Notes under the pieces: generated by a model | Database searches by the model: none | Seen by the model: the letters and a program-made list of their open reading frames with translations, nothing else | Told to the model about the DNA's origin: nothing | Part shown: positions 8,281-17,569 of the stretch, piece by piece | Layout: each line of letters opens with the position of its first letter | Numbering within the stretch: position 1 is the stretch's first letter | DNA from: Conyzicola nivalis | GTDB taxonomy: Bacteria > Actinomycetota > Actinomycetes > Actinomycetales > Microbacteriaceae | Assembly (NCBI RefSeq): GCF_014639655.1 | Contig: NZ_BMGB01000001.1 | Coordinates: forward strand, 1,256,882 to 1,320,881 | DNA: 64,000 bases | Direction of reading: 5' to 3' | Translations under genes and position numbers: made by a program

Positions 8281-11200
8281 ATGGCCGATTCGCCCACCTC
8301 GTATGCCCGCTACTCCGGTACCACGATGTTTCCACGCAGCGCCGCCGATCTCCGCAGCACCACGCACTGCCCCGCCTGCTTCACGGCGCTGAGCAGCGTG
8401 GTCTGCGGCAACTGCGGGCTCGACCTCACCCACGATGCCGCCGCGGAGCTCGCGCTGGTGTCGACGGATGTCGCGGGGTTGCTCGACGAGCGGACCGAAC
8501 TGATCGGGCGCATCCGGTTCGAGTCGGCGCTCGCGGCGCGGCAGGCGGCGGCGCTCGCCGACGCCCGCGCAGCGGCCGCTCCCACCGCGGCTGCCGGCCC
8601 GGCTCCCGCCCCGCCGGTTTCGCCACCGGCGACCACCACCACCACGCCACCCGCGACCACCGTCGCCCCCGGCCTCTCCGGAGGCGTCGGGCGCCCCGCC
8701 GCTCCCGCGGCCGACGCCGGACCCCGCCGGTCGAGCGTGCAGGTGGCCCTCATCATCATCGGCGTTTCGCTCGTCTCGATCGCCGCCATCTACTTCCTCG
8801 TCTACGCGTTCATCAACTACGGTCTGGTCTGGCGGAGCGTCATCATCGGCGCGATCACGGTCACCGCGTTCGTGGTGGCCTCCCTGCTGCGCCGCAGACG
8901 ACTCACGAGCACCGCCGAGGGCATCGGTGTCTTCGCCGTGGTGCTCGTCTATCTCGACGCGTTCGCGATCCGGGCGAACGACCTGTTCGGCGCCGGGTCG
9001 GCCGACGCGCTGGTGTACTGGGGTTCCACCCTGGTCATCTCCGCGCTGGGGTTCGCGGTCTGGCATCGCGTCTCCGCTCTCCGGGTGGGGTCGGTGGCGG
9101 CGGCCACGGCGTTCGCGCCCGGAGTGGGCCTGCTCGTCGCGGGGATCGCGGAGCCGCTCGACGGTTCGACCCGGCTGTTTACGGCGTTGCTCGCGGTGGG
9201 GGCGGCGGGGCTGGTGCACCCGTTCGTCGCACCGCGCAGTGGCACCCCGACCTCCCTCTCGGTCGCCGAGCGCGCCATCGCCGCGACGATCGGCGGCGGC
9301 GGCCTGGCCCTCGCGTTCCTCGTCGGCTTCCAGATCGCATGGGTCGGCGAGCCTCGCGTGTCCCTCGAGCTCTGGGCGGTGGCGGCCGTCGCCGCGGCGC
9401 ACGCCGTCGTCGTCGTGAGGTCGGACGACGCGTCGGTCGTCGCCCGCGTGCTGACGTCGTTTTTCTCCGCCCTCGGCGCGCTCGCCCTCGCTCTCGCGGT
9501 CGTGCTCCTGGCCTTCCGCACGCTGACGTCCGCCGCGGCGGTGCTGGGCGTCACCGTCGCCCCCACGGTGATCGTGCTCGTGCTGGTCTTGCTGATGCTG
9601 CGGGCGACGGCACCGGGTGCCCGGTCCGCCTTCCGCGCCGCCGCGTACGCCGCCGCCGCGGTCGCCGCCTCGATGGGCCTGATCGCGGCAACGCACGTTG
9701 TGGTCAACGCCGTCAGGGCGGTGACGACCGCCGTCGAGTCCAGCGCCTGGTCGCTGGACTTCCGCACCCTCGTGGCGGATCCGCACCCCGACACGGTGGC
9801 CGCGGCCGGGGCGCTCGCCCTCGTTCTGCTGCTCGTCGCCGGGTTCGGCCGGCTGACGGGCACCGCCGCACGGCTGCGCACCCCGCTCGTGTGGGGTGCG
9901 GTCGGCCTCGCCGTCCTGCTGGTGCCGCTGCTCGGGTCGCTCGGCGGCGTGGTGGTCGGTTGGCTCGCCGAGGCGGCCGTGTGTGTCGTGGCGCTGATCT
10001 GGGCGCGGCGAACGGCGCGCGCCGCCGACCTTCCAGCGGACACCCCTGTCGCTCCCCGCCTGCGCCTCCCGCTTGGGGTGCTCGCCGCCGCTGCCGTGAC
10101 GCTGGGCTACGTGCTCTCCTGGGCGAGCCTCGAGACGTGGGCGCTCGGCAGCATCGGCACGGTGGTGCTGCTCGTGGCCGCACGGTGGGCCGTGCCCGAC
10201 GGTCTCGTCGCGCCGCGTGCCGCCCTGCTCGCCACCGCCGTCGCCGTCGCGCTGGGCGGCGCGGCCGCCGCGGGATACCAGTTCGGCGCCGACCCGTTCG
10301 TCGACCGGGCCCGGGCCGTGGCGGGTCTCGCCATCGTGCTGTTCGGGCTGAGCGCGGTCCCCCTGCCCGGCGTGCTGTCAGCGCTCGACCGACGCTCGGT
10401 GTTCGTGCTCTCCACCGCGGCGATCGTGCTGGCCGCACCGTTCAGCGGAACAGACACCCTGCTGTTCGGTGCCCTCGTGGTCGCGGTTTTCGGCTGGATT
10501 CTGCAGCGCGGGGTGGACGGCTTCCTCCTCGAACGCCGCGTCGCCGCGTTCGCCCTCGCGCCCGCGATTCTCTGGCTGCTCGCATCGGTCACGAGCGGGC
10601 TCGGCCGCGGCTCCGTCGCCGTCGAGCTGTTCCCCGTCGTGGCCGCGTTGCTGGCGGCGAGCGTGTCGCTCGCCATCGCCGCACGCACCGGATCCCGCCT
10701 GCGGGTCGCGGGCGACGCGGGTGTCGCCCTCGTCGCGGCGTCTGCCGTGCTGAGCTCGGTGCTGCTCGGGGAGACCGCGTGGCTCGTGCTGCTGCTCGCC
10801 GCCGTCACCGCGCTGCTCAGCGCCGTCTCGCCCGAGGGGCTCTTCGCCGCGAAATCGCGGCGCAAGCACCTCGGCTGGGTCTCGCTTGTGCTGGCGACGC
10901 TCGCTCTGTGGTGGCGTCTCGACGAGACATCCGTCACCGCCGTCGAGGCCTACGCGCTGCCGCTCGCCGGGGCCCTCCTCGCCGTCGCCGCCCTCGACTG
11001 GCGCGCGCGGCGAGGCAACGAGACCCCGGTTCTCGTCTTCGCCGCGCTGCTCGTCGCGGTCGTCCCGGTCGCGCTCTCCACGGCAGGCTATGCCCCCGCC
11101 GACGGCGACCGGATCGCCCGCGCGGTGCTGGTCGGCGCGGTCGCGGCCGCGCTGCTTCTCGTCGGCAGCGTCGCGCGCACCGCGGCATGGGCGCGTCCCT

Positions 11201-12057
11201 ACCTCGACGCGTCGGCGATCGCCGGGTTCGCCGGCGTGGTCATCGTCGCCGTCGGACAGTGCCTGTGGGCGTCGCCCGCGGATGCCACGGCCGACGTCTG
11301 GCTCGCCGCGGCGCTCCTGGTGCTCGTCGTCGCGGCGTACGGGCAGTGCTCCGGCCGGCCCGGCGACCGATCGTTCACACCACGTGCCGGCGGCGCGATC
11401 GCGATAGCCGCTCTCACCATCGTGGCCGGGGTCGAGGCGACACTGCTCGATCCGTCGCCGCTCGGTTTCGCGCGCACGCTGGTGACCGTGACCCTGTTCT
11501 CCGCGGTGCATGTCGGAGGCCAGCTCGCGAACCGGCTGCCGTTCGACCGCCTCGCGGGGTGGGTGGCGCTGGCCTCCGCGACGATCCTCGCCGTGGTGGC
11601 CATGGCTACCGGCTCGGTGGACGACGTCGAGTGGGTGAGCGTACCCATCGCCGTGTCGCTGCTCGTCGCGGGCGGCGCGCGTCTCGCCCGCGAGCCGGGA
11701 CTGCGCAGCTCGCCCGCTCTCGGCGGCGGCCTCCTCGTGCTCTTCCTGCCGTCGCTGATCGAGTCGTCCGACGGCTCCCCCGTCTGGCGACTCGTCGCGA
11801 TCGGCGTGCTCGCGGTCGCCGCCGTCGTGATCGGCCTGCTGCGCCGGCTGCAGGCGCCCTTCGTCGTCGGCGGCGTCGTCGCCGTCGTACACGGGCTCAC
11901 GACGTTCGCGCCGCAGATCCTCGCGGTCTACTCGTCGACCGAATGGTGGGTCTGGGCCGGAGCGGGCGGCATCGTGGTGCTCGTGCTCGGCGCGCGGTAC
12001 GAACGCAGCCTGCGCACCGCGAAGAACGTGGTGGCGAGCATCGGCAACCTGCGCTGA
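8281..12057 (+). CDS. Giant SCO7613-type membrane protein with N-terminal zinc ribbon
   Basis: This 1258-residue protein begins with a zinc-ribbon-like module (Cys30, Cys33, Cys42, Cys45 in CPAC...CGNC), then an Ala/Pro/Thr-rich linker (about 90-155), then some thirty hydrophobic segments from about residue 160 to the end. The pattern matches actinobacterial proteins named for the SCO7613 C-terminal domain, whose function is unknown. The start at 8281 has GGGAG eight bases upstream; Met16 is a weaker alternative. A TAGCCT hexamer at 8242-8247 would give a leader of about 30 bases. It ends 10 bases from the convergent response regulator gene. Confidence 0.85.
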   Translation: MADSPTSYARYSGTTMFPRSAADLRSTTHCPACFTALSSVVCGNCGLDLTHDAAAELALVSTDVAGLLDERTELIGRIRFESALAARQAAALADARAAAAPTAAAGPAPAPPVSPPATTTTTPPATTVAPGLSGGVGRPAAPAADAGPRRSSVQVALIIIGVSLVSIAAIYFLVYAFINYGLVWRSVIIGAITVTAFVVASLLRRRRLTSTAEGIGVFAVVLVYLDAFAIRANDLFGAGSADALVYWGSTLVISALGFAVWHRVSALRVGSVAAATAFAPGVGLLVAGIAEPLDGSTRLFTALLAVGAAGLVHPFVAPRSGTPTSLSVAERAIAATIGGGGLALAFLVGFQIAWVGEPRVSLELWAVAAVAAAHAVVVVRSDDASVVARVLTSFFSALGALALALAVVLLAFRTLTSAAAVLGVTVAPTVIVLVLVLLMLRATAPGARSAFRAAAYAAAAVAASMGLIAATHVVVNAVRAVTTAVESSAWSLDFRTLVADPHPDTVAAAGALALVLLLVAGFGRLTGTAARLRTPLVWGAVGLAVLLVPLLGSLGGVVVGWLAEAAVCVVALIWARRTARAADLPADTPVAPRLRLPLGVLAAAAVTLGYVLSWASLETWALGSIGTVVLLVAARWAVPDGLVAPRAALLATAVAVALGGAAAAGYQFGADPFVDRARAVAGLAIVLFGLSAVPLPGVLSALDRRSVFVLSTAAIVLAAPFSGTDTLLFGALVVAVFGWILQRGVDGFLLERRVAAFALAPAILWLLASVTSGLGRGSVAVELFPVVAALLAASVSLAIAARTGSRLRVAGDAGVALVAASAVLSSVLLGETAWLVLLLAAVTALLSAVSPEGLFAAKSRRKHLGWVSLVLATLALWWRLDETSVTAVEAYALPLAGALLAVAALDWRARRGNETPVLVFAALLVAVVPVALSTAGYAPADGDRIARAVLVGAVAAALLLVGSVARTAAWARPYLDASAIAGFAGVVIVAVGQCLWASPADATADVWLAAALLVLVVAAYGQCSGRPGDRSFTPRAGGAIAIAALTIVAGVEATLLDPSPLGFARTLVTVTLFSAVHVGGQLANRLPFDRLAGWVALASATILAVVAMATGSVDDVEWVSVPIAVSLLVAGGARLAREPGLRSSPALGGGLLVLFLPSLIESSDGSPVWRLVAIGVLAVAAVVIGLLRRLQAPFVVGGVVAVVHGLTTFAPQILAVYSSTEWWVWAGAGGIVVLVLGARYERSLRTAKNVVASIGNLR

Positions 12058-12067
12058 CGCGCGCGTC

Positions 12068-12781
12068 TCAGCGCTGCAGCCAGGCCAGCACGGCGAGCAC
12101 GCGGCGGTGGTCGTTGCCCGAATCGTCGAGCCCGAACTTCTGGAAGATCGACGTGACGTTCTTCTCCACGGCGCCCGTCCCGATGAACAGGGCCGCCGAG
12201 ATGGCCGCGTTGGTGCGCCCCTCGCCCATGAGCGCCAGAACCTCGCGCTCGCGCGGCGTCAGCCTGGCGATCGGGTCGGTGCGCCGGCCGATGAGCTGAG
12301 CGACGACCTCCGGGTCGAGCACGGTGCCGCCGGCCGCGATGCGCGTGATCGCGTCGTCGAGCTCGGCGAGGGAGGCGACGCGGTCTTTCAACAGGTAGCC
12401 GACCCCTCCCGAGCCCGAGGCGAGCAGCTCCTGCGCGTAGGCCACCTCGACGTACTGCGAGAGCAGCAGGATGCCGAGCCCCGGGCGGCGGCGGCGGGCC
12501 TCGATCGCCGCACGCACCCCCTCGTCGCGGAACGTCGGCGGCATGCGCACGTCGAGCACGGCGAGGTCGGGGGCGGTCTGCGCCAGGTGGGCGAGCAGCT
12601 GGTCGGCGTCTCCGTAGGACCCGACGATATCGACCCCGGCCTCGCCGAGAACCCGCACGAGCCCCTCGCGCAACAGCACGGAATCGTCGGCGACGACGAC
12701 TCTCAGGGGTGCGGCACGAGGGTGTTCGACTCGGGCTGGTGCGACACGAGCGGGTTCGAGGGGTGCAACGGGTTCGCTCAT
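12068..12781 (-). CDS. NarL/FixJ-family response regulator
   Basis: A 237-residue regulator with an N-terminal Pro/Ala extension (1-25), a receiver domain (about 26-145; acidic pocket Asp32/Asp33, phospho-acceptor Asp77 in AVLDVRMPP, Lys in LLKD) and a LuxR-type helix-turn-helix (about 168-230; LTPREREVLALMGEGRTN). Its ATG at 12781 overlaps the TGA of the sensor kinase gene (ATGA), so the two are co-translated. It should be phosphorylated by that kinase and act as a transcription factor; targets are unknown. Confidence 0.92.
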   Translation of the reverse strand: MSEPVAPLEPARVAPARVEHPRAAPLRVVVADDSVLLREGLVRVLGEAGVDIVGSYGDADQLLAHLAQTAPDLAVLDVRMPPTFRDEGVRAAIEARRRRPGLGILLLSQYVEVAYAQELLASGSGGVGYLLKDRVASLAELDDAITRIAAGGTVLDPEVVAQLIGRRTDPIARLTPREREVLALMGEGRTNAAISAALFIGTGAVEKNVTSIFQKFGLDDSGNDHRRVLAVLAWLQR

Positions 12782-14160
12782 ACCCCCAGCGTAGGCGGCG
12801 TGACCGTCGAGGCCGGGTAGCTCGAGGCGAGCGGCAGGTGCGCCGTGAGCACGGTCGGTCCGCCGACCGGGCTGTCGAGTTCGAGCGTGCCGCCGAGACC
12901 GCGCAGGCGTTCGTCGAGGCCCGCGAGACCGTGCCCGGCGACCTCGGCCGCTCCCCCGCGACCGTCGTCGGTGACGGAGACGTCGAGCCACGTGTCATCC
13001 GTCTCGAGTACGCGGCGCACCGCCACGCTCACCTCGACCGCGGAGGCGGCGGCGTGCTTTGCCGCGTTGGCGAGCGCCTCGCTCGCCACGAAGTAGGCGT
13101 TACGCTCGATCTCCTGCGGCAGGTCGAACCCCTCGGGCAGCCCGCTCGTCACCCGCACCGGCACGTCGCTGCGCACCGCGGCCGACTCGAGGGCGGCGAT
13201 CAGACCGCGGTCGAGCAGGATCGGCGGCGCGAACCCGCGCGACAGGGCGCGCAGCTCCTCGAGGGCGTCCTTCGACTGGGCCATGGCCTCGGCGATGAGC
13301 TGCCTGGCCCTGACCGGATCGGTGTCGAGCTGGCGGTCGGCCGCGGCGAGATCCATCTGCAGGCGCACGAGACGCTGCTGCGGGCCGTCGTGGATGTCGC
13401 GTTCGAGCCGGCGCAGCGAGTGCCCCTCGGCCGAGATGGCGGCGCCGCGGCTCGCCTCGAGGTTGCCGACCCGCGCACGCAGCGCCTCGGAGGGGAACGC
13501 GCCGAGCGTCACCCGGGCGATCACGTCGTGCAGCAGCACGAGTCCCCGCGTGACGAAGGGCAGGGCGGCGAGCATGACCACGCCGATCACGAAGACGACG
13601 GCGGCCTCCAGCACGTCGCGGCCGACACCCTCGGGAAGACCCTCGAACAACCGGCTGGTGACGTACCACTCGCCGCCGCGGTCGGGCAGCGCGAGCTGCC
13701 AGAACCAGAAGGTCACCGCCGAGAACGTCACGGAGACCCAGATCACCGTGACGATCCAGGTGGCGAGCGACACGGCGAAGTTCACGACCATGGTGTGCAG
13801 CAGGTAGAGCCAGTAGTGGGCGCCACCGAGCACGGAGCCGAGCCACTTCCAGAACCCGCCGCCCCTGACCGCCTCGGTCCACAGCGGTCGCGTGATGGCG
13901 GGTCGCCCGGCCCAGCCCAGCCGGATGAGCTCGAGCTCGCCGAAGAACCGCGACACGTACAGGGCGCCGACCAGTACGGCGAAGCCGACGAGGAAGACGG
14001 GGATCGTTCCGATTCCCGCGAAGAACAGCGTGATCACCGTGGAGAAGCCGATCACCGCGACCGGCAGCGTGAGCGCGAGGAAGCCCAGCTCTCTCGGCAC
14101 GGTTCGCCAGAGCGACAGGTAGGTGGTGCGGGCGGTCGCCGCGCGGTCAGTGCTGGTCAT
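12778..14160 (-). CDS. NarL-type sensor histidine kinase with membrane sensor domain
   Basis: This 460-residue kinase has an N-terminal hydrophobic sensor region with four to six helices (about 25-75, 110-160, 185-210), similar to the actinobacterial putative-sensor domain, then a HisKA_3 dimerisation helix with phospho-acceptor His257 in RRLERDIHDGPQQ, and an HATPase domain (about 355-450; N-box EALANAAKHA, G-box DDGRGGA and GHGLAGLDERL). AGGAG before ATG 14160 supports the start. It is coupled to the response regulator downstream. The signal is unknown; membrane stress is common for this class. Confidence 0.9.
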   Translation of the reverse strand: MTSTDRAATARTTYLSLWRTVPRELGFLALTLPVAVIGFSTVITLFFAGIGTIPVFLVGFAVLVGALYVSRFFGELELIRLGWAGRPAITRPLWTEAVRGGGFWKWLGSVLGGAHYWLYLLHTMVVNFAVSLATWIVTVIWVSVTFSAVTFWFWQLALPDRGGEWYVTSRLFEGLPEGVGRDVLEAAVVFVIGVVMLAALPFVTRGLVLLHDVIARVTLGAFPSEALRARVGNLEASRGAAISAEGHSLRRLERDIHDGPQQRLVRLQMDLAAADRQLDTDPVRARQLIAEAMAQSKDALEELRALSRGFAPPILLDRGLIAALESAAVRSDVPVRVTSGLPEGFDLPQEIERNAYFVASEALANAAKHAAASAVEVSVAVRRVLETDDTWLDVSVTDDGRGGAAEVAGHGLAGLDERLRGLGGTLELDSPVGGPTVLTAHLPLASSYPASTVTPPTLGV

Positions 14161-14241
14161 GGTTTACTCCTGATTCGATCATGGTTCCAGCAAAGCCGCA
14201 CCGCCGCGAGGTCACCATGACGCTCCCAACCGCATCGGTGC

Positions 14242-14275
14242 GGGGGTTAGCCCCACCTAAGCAAGCCTCACCTCA
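14242..14275. promoter_or_regulatory. Two overlapping DtxR/IdeR-like iron boxes upstream of dps
   Basis: Read on the minus strand, 14260-14242 is TTAGGTGGGGCTAACCCCC and 14275-14257 is TGAGGTGAGGCTTGCTTAG. They match 14 and 13 of 19 positions of the classical box TTAGGTTAGGCTAACCTAA. A possible dps promoter lies just downstream (TTGCGG, 16 bases, TACCGT). Iron-bound DtxR/IdeR would be expected to act here (inference). Confidence 0.6.
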
Positions 14276-14373
14276 TTGAGCATTGCCTTCGCTTGCTTGC
14301 GGAATACACGGGGCTGAGTACCGTTGAAACATACCTAGGCGCCGTTCGTGCGTGTCAGAGAAGGAGTCACACC

Positions 14374-14862
14374 ATGACCGAAGTACAGGCCGTTCCCCAG
14401 AGTTCCATCGACGCCGACATCGTCTCGGGTGTCGCCCAGTTCCTCGGCCCGGTAGTGGTCGACCTCACCGCCCTCGCCGTCGACGGCAAGCAGGCGCACT
14501 GGCACGTTCGCGGCGCGAACTTCCAGGCCGTACACGAGCTGCTCGACGAGGTCGTGGAGCACGCGCAGCGTTACGCCGACACCGCCGCCGAGCGTGTCGT
14601 CGCCCTCGGACTCCCCCTCGACGTGCGCATCCAGACCGTGGGCGCCAAGGCGACGAACCCGCCGCTTTCGGCCGGATTCCAGCAGTCGGATGTCACGATC
14701 GCCCAGATCATCGCGTCGATCGACGCCACCCTGGCCACCGTTCGCACCGCGGTCGCCGAGCTCGCGGAGCTCGACGCCGTCAGCCAGGACGTCGCCATCG
14801 AGATCGCCCGCGGCCTCGAGAAGGACCGCTGGTTCCTCTTCGCGCACCTCGCCAGCAAGTAG
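14374..14862 (+). CDS. dps: Dps family ferritin-like DNA-binding/iron-storage protein
   Basis: This 162-residue protein is the usual Dps length and forms a four-helix subunit of a dodecamer that oxidises and stores iron and protects DNA. Ferroxidase ligands are visible: His in QAHWHVRGANF, His and Asp/Glu in VHELLDEVVEH, and Asp/Glu in YADTAAERVVALG. A good GAAGGAG lies seven bases before ATG 14374. The upstream region carries two DtxR-like boxes, so iron control is likely. It is followed by a nested inverted repeat with a T-run that may terminate transcription. It is a single gene, divergent to the two-component operon. Confidence 0.95.
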   Translation: MTEVQAVPQSSIDADIVSGVAQFLGPVVVDLTALAVDGKQAHWHVRGANFQAVHELLDEVVEHAQRYADTAAERVVALGLPLDVRIQTVGAKATNPPLSAGFQQSDVTIAQIIASIDATLATVRTAVAELAELDAVSQDVAIEIARGLEKDRWFLFAHLASK

Positions 14863-14878
14863 CACGCGCTAGCCGTCG

Positions 14879-14966
14879 ACAGCCGGTTGAGTAGGCCGCC
14901 TGAGGCCGTATCGAAACCTCTCCGCGGTTTCGATACCGTCGCCGAGCGACGTATTCAACCGGCTGT
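14879..14966. repeat. Nested inverted repeat (Microbacteriaceae-type intergenic element)
   Basis: Outer arms CAGCCGGTTGA (14880-14890) and TCAACCGGCTG (14955-14965) enclose inner arms GTATCGAAACC (14908-14918) and GGTTTCGATAC (14926-14936). The outer right arm supplies the TGA stop of the acetyltransferase gene and is followed by TTTT. A related element occurs at 30748-30789. Confidence 0.8.
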
Positions 14967-15497
14967 TTTCGCGTAGACCGCCAGGTCGACCCGCCGGCCC
15001 GGCATCCGCTGCGCCGACCGCTGGACGCCCTCGAACGCGAATCCGAGCCGCTCGAGCAGTGCACGGCTGCGCTGGTTCCCGACGGCCGTGCGCGCCTGCA
15101 CCCGGAACGTGTCGCCGCGCGCGAACACGTGCTCGACGAGCGCCGCGACGCTTGCGAACGCGATCCCCGCGCCCTCGGCCGCTGCCCCGACCCAGTAACC
15201 GACATCGGCGGTACCCTCGGTCGCATCCAATCTCGCGGAGCAGCTGCCGACGGGCCTGCCGTCGAGCACGATCACGAACGGCAACTGCGTGCGCGACACG
15301 AACGCCTGCGCCTGCCACGCGAGGAAGGTACGCGTGGTCGCGAGTGTGTGCGGCTCGCTCGCCCACGGCTCCCAGGCGGCGAGACGCGGAAGGTTGTCCT
15401 CGAGCAGCGCGAAGTACGCCTCCGCGAGATCCGGATGCTGCAGCTCGAGCGACAGCCCGGGCCGCACCTCGAGCGGGTAGTCGTCGGCGGCGGCCAC
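14955..15497 (-). CDS. GNAT-family N-acetyltransferase (RimJ/RimL-like)
   Basis: A 180-residue acetyltransferase of the RimJ/RimL type, which transfers acetyl from acetyl-CoA to amino groups of proteins or small amines. The pattern LPFVIVLDGRPVGSCSARL...ADVGYWVGAAAEGAGIA matches GNAT motifs B and A, and VGNQRSRALLERLGFAFEGVQR is the typical C-terminal motif. The GTG start at 15497 lies 3 bases after the amidohydrolase stop, so it is probably co-transcribed. The last codons and stop lie inside an inverted repeat element, which suggests that the repeat has become part of the gene end. Confidence 0.87.
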   Translation of the reverse strand: MAAADDYPLEVRPGLSLELQHPDLAEAYFALLEDNLPRLAAWEPWASEPHTLATTRTFLAWQAQAFVSRTQLPFVIVLDGRPVGSCSARLDATEGTADVGYWVGAAAEGAGIAFASVAALVEHVFARGDTFRVQARTAVGNQRSRALLERLGFAFEGVQRSAQRMPGRRVDLAVYAKTAG

Positions 15498-15500
15498 GGC

Positions 15501-16958
15501 TCAGAGCGCCCGGTGGGTGAAGCTCCCGCCGAGCAGCGTCGCCGACACCGTCACGCCGCGCAGGTCGTCGACCGCCAGCGGGTCGACGTCGGTGATCACG
15601 AGGTCGGCGGGCTGCCCGACCTCGACCGTCGTGCGGGTCGAAGCAGCGAGGGCCTGCGCGACCGAGATGCGCTGTTCCGGATGCCACGGCTCCCGTTCGC
15701 CGCGGCTGCGGGTCACTGCCGCCGCGGCCGTGTTCCACGGGTCGAGGGGCGAGACAGGTGCATCCGAGCCCATCGCGAGGGTGGCGCCGGCCTCGAGCAG
15801 CCCGCGCATCGCGAACGCCCGCCCGGTGCGGCCCGCCCAGTAGTGGTCGGCCACGTCGCGGTCGTCGAGGGCGTGGTCGGGTTGCACGCTCGCCACCACG
15901 CCGAGCTGGCCGAAGCGCGCCAGGTCGCGCTCGGCGAGCAGCTGGGCGTGCTCGATGCGGCCGCCCATGCCGATCTCGGCGAAGGCGTCGAGCGCGAGGG
16001 AGTTGGCGTTGTCGCCGATCGCGTGCACCGTGGGCAGAAGACCCGCCTCAGCGCCGCGCCGCATGAGCGGCAACAGTTCTTCGGGCGGCAGGGTGAGCAT
16101 CCCGCGCGGGTGCTCCGCGCCGGCCAGCCCCGGATACTCGTCGAAACAGTAGGCGGTGCGCGTGTTCAGCGAACCGTCGGTGATGAGCTTGAGCGGGCCG
16201 ACGGTGAGCAGGTCGTTGATCTTCTGCCCGCTGCGCAGCCCCAGTTCGATGGCCCGCTCGAGGTGTTGGGCGTAGACGCCGAACTCGACGCGGAGCGATC
16301 GGTTGCCACCCTCGATGCGACGGCTCCAGGTGTCGAGGTTCCAGTCCATCTCCAGGTCGACGATCCCCACGACACCGCGGGCGGCGGCGGCCTTGGAGGC
16401 CGATTCGACCCAGCGGTCGAGAACCTCGTCGGCAACGATCCCGAGGTGCCGCGTGACCGCGAAGGCGGGATCTTCGACCAGGATGCCGGTGGGATGTCCG
16501 GCGTGCCCGAAGAGCGACAGCGCCGCCGAGTTGAGCCACACCGTGTGGATGTCCCCGCTCACGAGCACGACCGGCCGCGCACCCCCTGCGGCGTCGAGAA
16601 CCGCGACCGTCGGGGTGTCGGGCCAGAGGGCGTCGCGGAACCCGTATCCGATGAACGGCCCGGGCTGCGGATCCGCATCCTCCAGTGCCCGCGCGACCAT
16701 GGCCGCGGCTTCGCGGGCCGACGACGCGGTCGACACGTCGAGCCGTTGCTGCACGAGTGCCCACTGGCTGAAGTGCACGTGGTTGTCCCAGAGACCCGGC
16801 GAGACCCAGCGCCCCTCGAGGTCGAGCCCCAGCGTCTGCGCGGAGGCGGACCGTGCCGCGGCGGGGGTGATCGATGCGATCGTGCCGTTGATGGGGAGGA
16901 TGTCGACGAGTCCGCCGTCGGTTCCCGAGATGCGGAGGTTACGCAGGAGCATCGCCAC
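15501..16958 (-). CDS. Amidohydrolase family protein (YtcJ-like)
   Basis: This 485-residue metal-dependent hydrolase has the N-terminal small beta domain, then DNHVHFSQW (HxH metal site), LEMDWNLD and a C-terminal GSDAPVSPLDPW block typical of YtcJ-like imidases and amidohydrolases. The substrate cannot be told from sequence. The start is GTG 16958 or ATG 16952; both overlap the end of the PaiB-like gene by 14-20 bases. It belongs to a minus-strand run with PaiB upstream and an acetyltransferase downstream. Confidence 0.88.
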   Translation of the reverse strand: MAMLLRNLRISGTDGGLVDILPINGTIASITPAAARSASAQTLGLDLEGRWVSPGLWDNHVHFSQWALVQQRLDVSTASSAREAAAMVARALEDADPQPGPFIGYGFRDALWPDTPTVAVLDAAGGARPVVLVSGDIHTVWLNSAALSLFGHAGHPTGILVEDPAFAVTRHLGIVADEVLDRWVESASKAAAARGVVGIVDLEMDWNLDTWSRRIEGGNRSLRVEFGVYAQHLERAIELGLRSGQKINDLLTVGPLKLITDGSLNTRTAYCFDEYPGLAGAEHPRGMLTLPPEELLPLMRRGAEAGLLPTVHAIGDNANSLALDAFAEIGMGGRIEHAQLLAERDLARFGQLGVVASVQPDHALDDRDVADHYWAGRTGRAFAMRGLLEAGATLAMGSDAPVSPLDPWNTAAAAVTRSRGEREPWHPEQRISVAQALAASTRTTVEVGQPADLVITDVDPLAVDDLRGVTVSATLLGGSFTHRAL

Positions 16959-17565
16959 GCGCCCGCTTCATCTCCGACGCGAGAGCTGGCGACGAGAACG
17001 GGCCCTCGGTCTCCAGCGCCGCGACGATGCGGTCCACCACCTCCGGTGTCTTGTTCTGGCTGAGCTTGAGTCGGGCGTCGAACCGCGTGACGACGAGGCG
17101 GATGCCCACGGTCCCCTTGGCGATGCGTCGCGCCTGCTGCTCGTCGAGGTCGAGGCTCATCGGTTCGGGCAGCTGCTTCTCGAAATGGTCGACGAGGTCG
17201 TCGAGCACCTCGAAGTTCTCGGCATCGCCGAGGATTTCCGGCGTGCCGTACAGGTGCGCGGTCACGTGGTTCCAGGTCGGCACGAATTCGCCGTTGCCGT
17301 ACCAGCTCGGCGACACGTAGCCGTGCGGTCCTTGGATGATCATAAGCAGCTCGTGCTCGCCGAGCTCGTGCAGCTTCTCGTCGGGCCGCCCGACGTGGCT
17401 CACGACGGAGATCACGCCGGGGCCGGTCTCCTCCAACACCACGGGGTAGTGCGAGGCGACGAGTCCCGTGGCGGTGTTCGACACGATGGTCGCCCAGGGA
17501 TTCTCGCGGATGAGCCGCTTTACCTCGTCGGGATCGGTGAGCACATAGGTGGGCGTGTGGCGCAT
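16939..17565 (-). CDS. PaiB-like FMN-binding protein
   Basis: A 208-residue split-barrel flavin-binding protein of the PaiB family (in Bacillus, a negative regulator of sporulation and protease genes; elsewhere usually of unknown role). Typical blocks are ENPWATIVSN near the N-terminus, ASHYPVVLEE, VSHVGRPD, GPHGYVSPSWYG and VPTWNHVTAHLYG, with MSLDLDE and KGTVGIRLVVTR in the C-terminal half. The ATG at 17565 gives the usual family N-terminus. It lies 4 bases downstream of the DNA glycosylase gene and overlaps the amidohydrolase start. Confidence 0.9.
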   Translation of the reverse strand: MRHTPTYVLTDPDEVKRLIRENPWATIVSNTATGLVASHYPVVLEETGPGVISVVSHVGRPDEKLHELGEHELLMIIQGPHGYVSPSWYGNGEFVPTWNHVTAHLYGTPEILGDAENFEVLDDLVDHFEKQLPEPMSLDLDEQQARRIAKGTVGIRLVVTRFDARLKLSQNKTPEVVDRIVAALETEGPFSSPALASEMKRARGDAPA

Positions 17566-17569
17566 GGCA

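Noticed and set aside
8281-8330. Start of the SCO7613-type protein at Met16 (8326)
   Set aside because: GGGAG is well spaced before 8281, and the zinc ribbon lies downstream of both choices.
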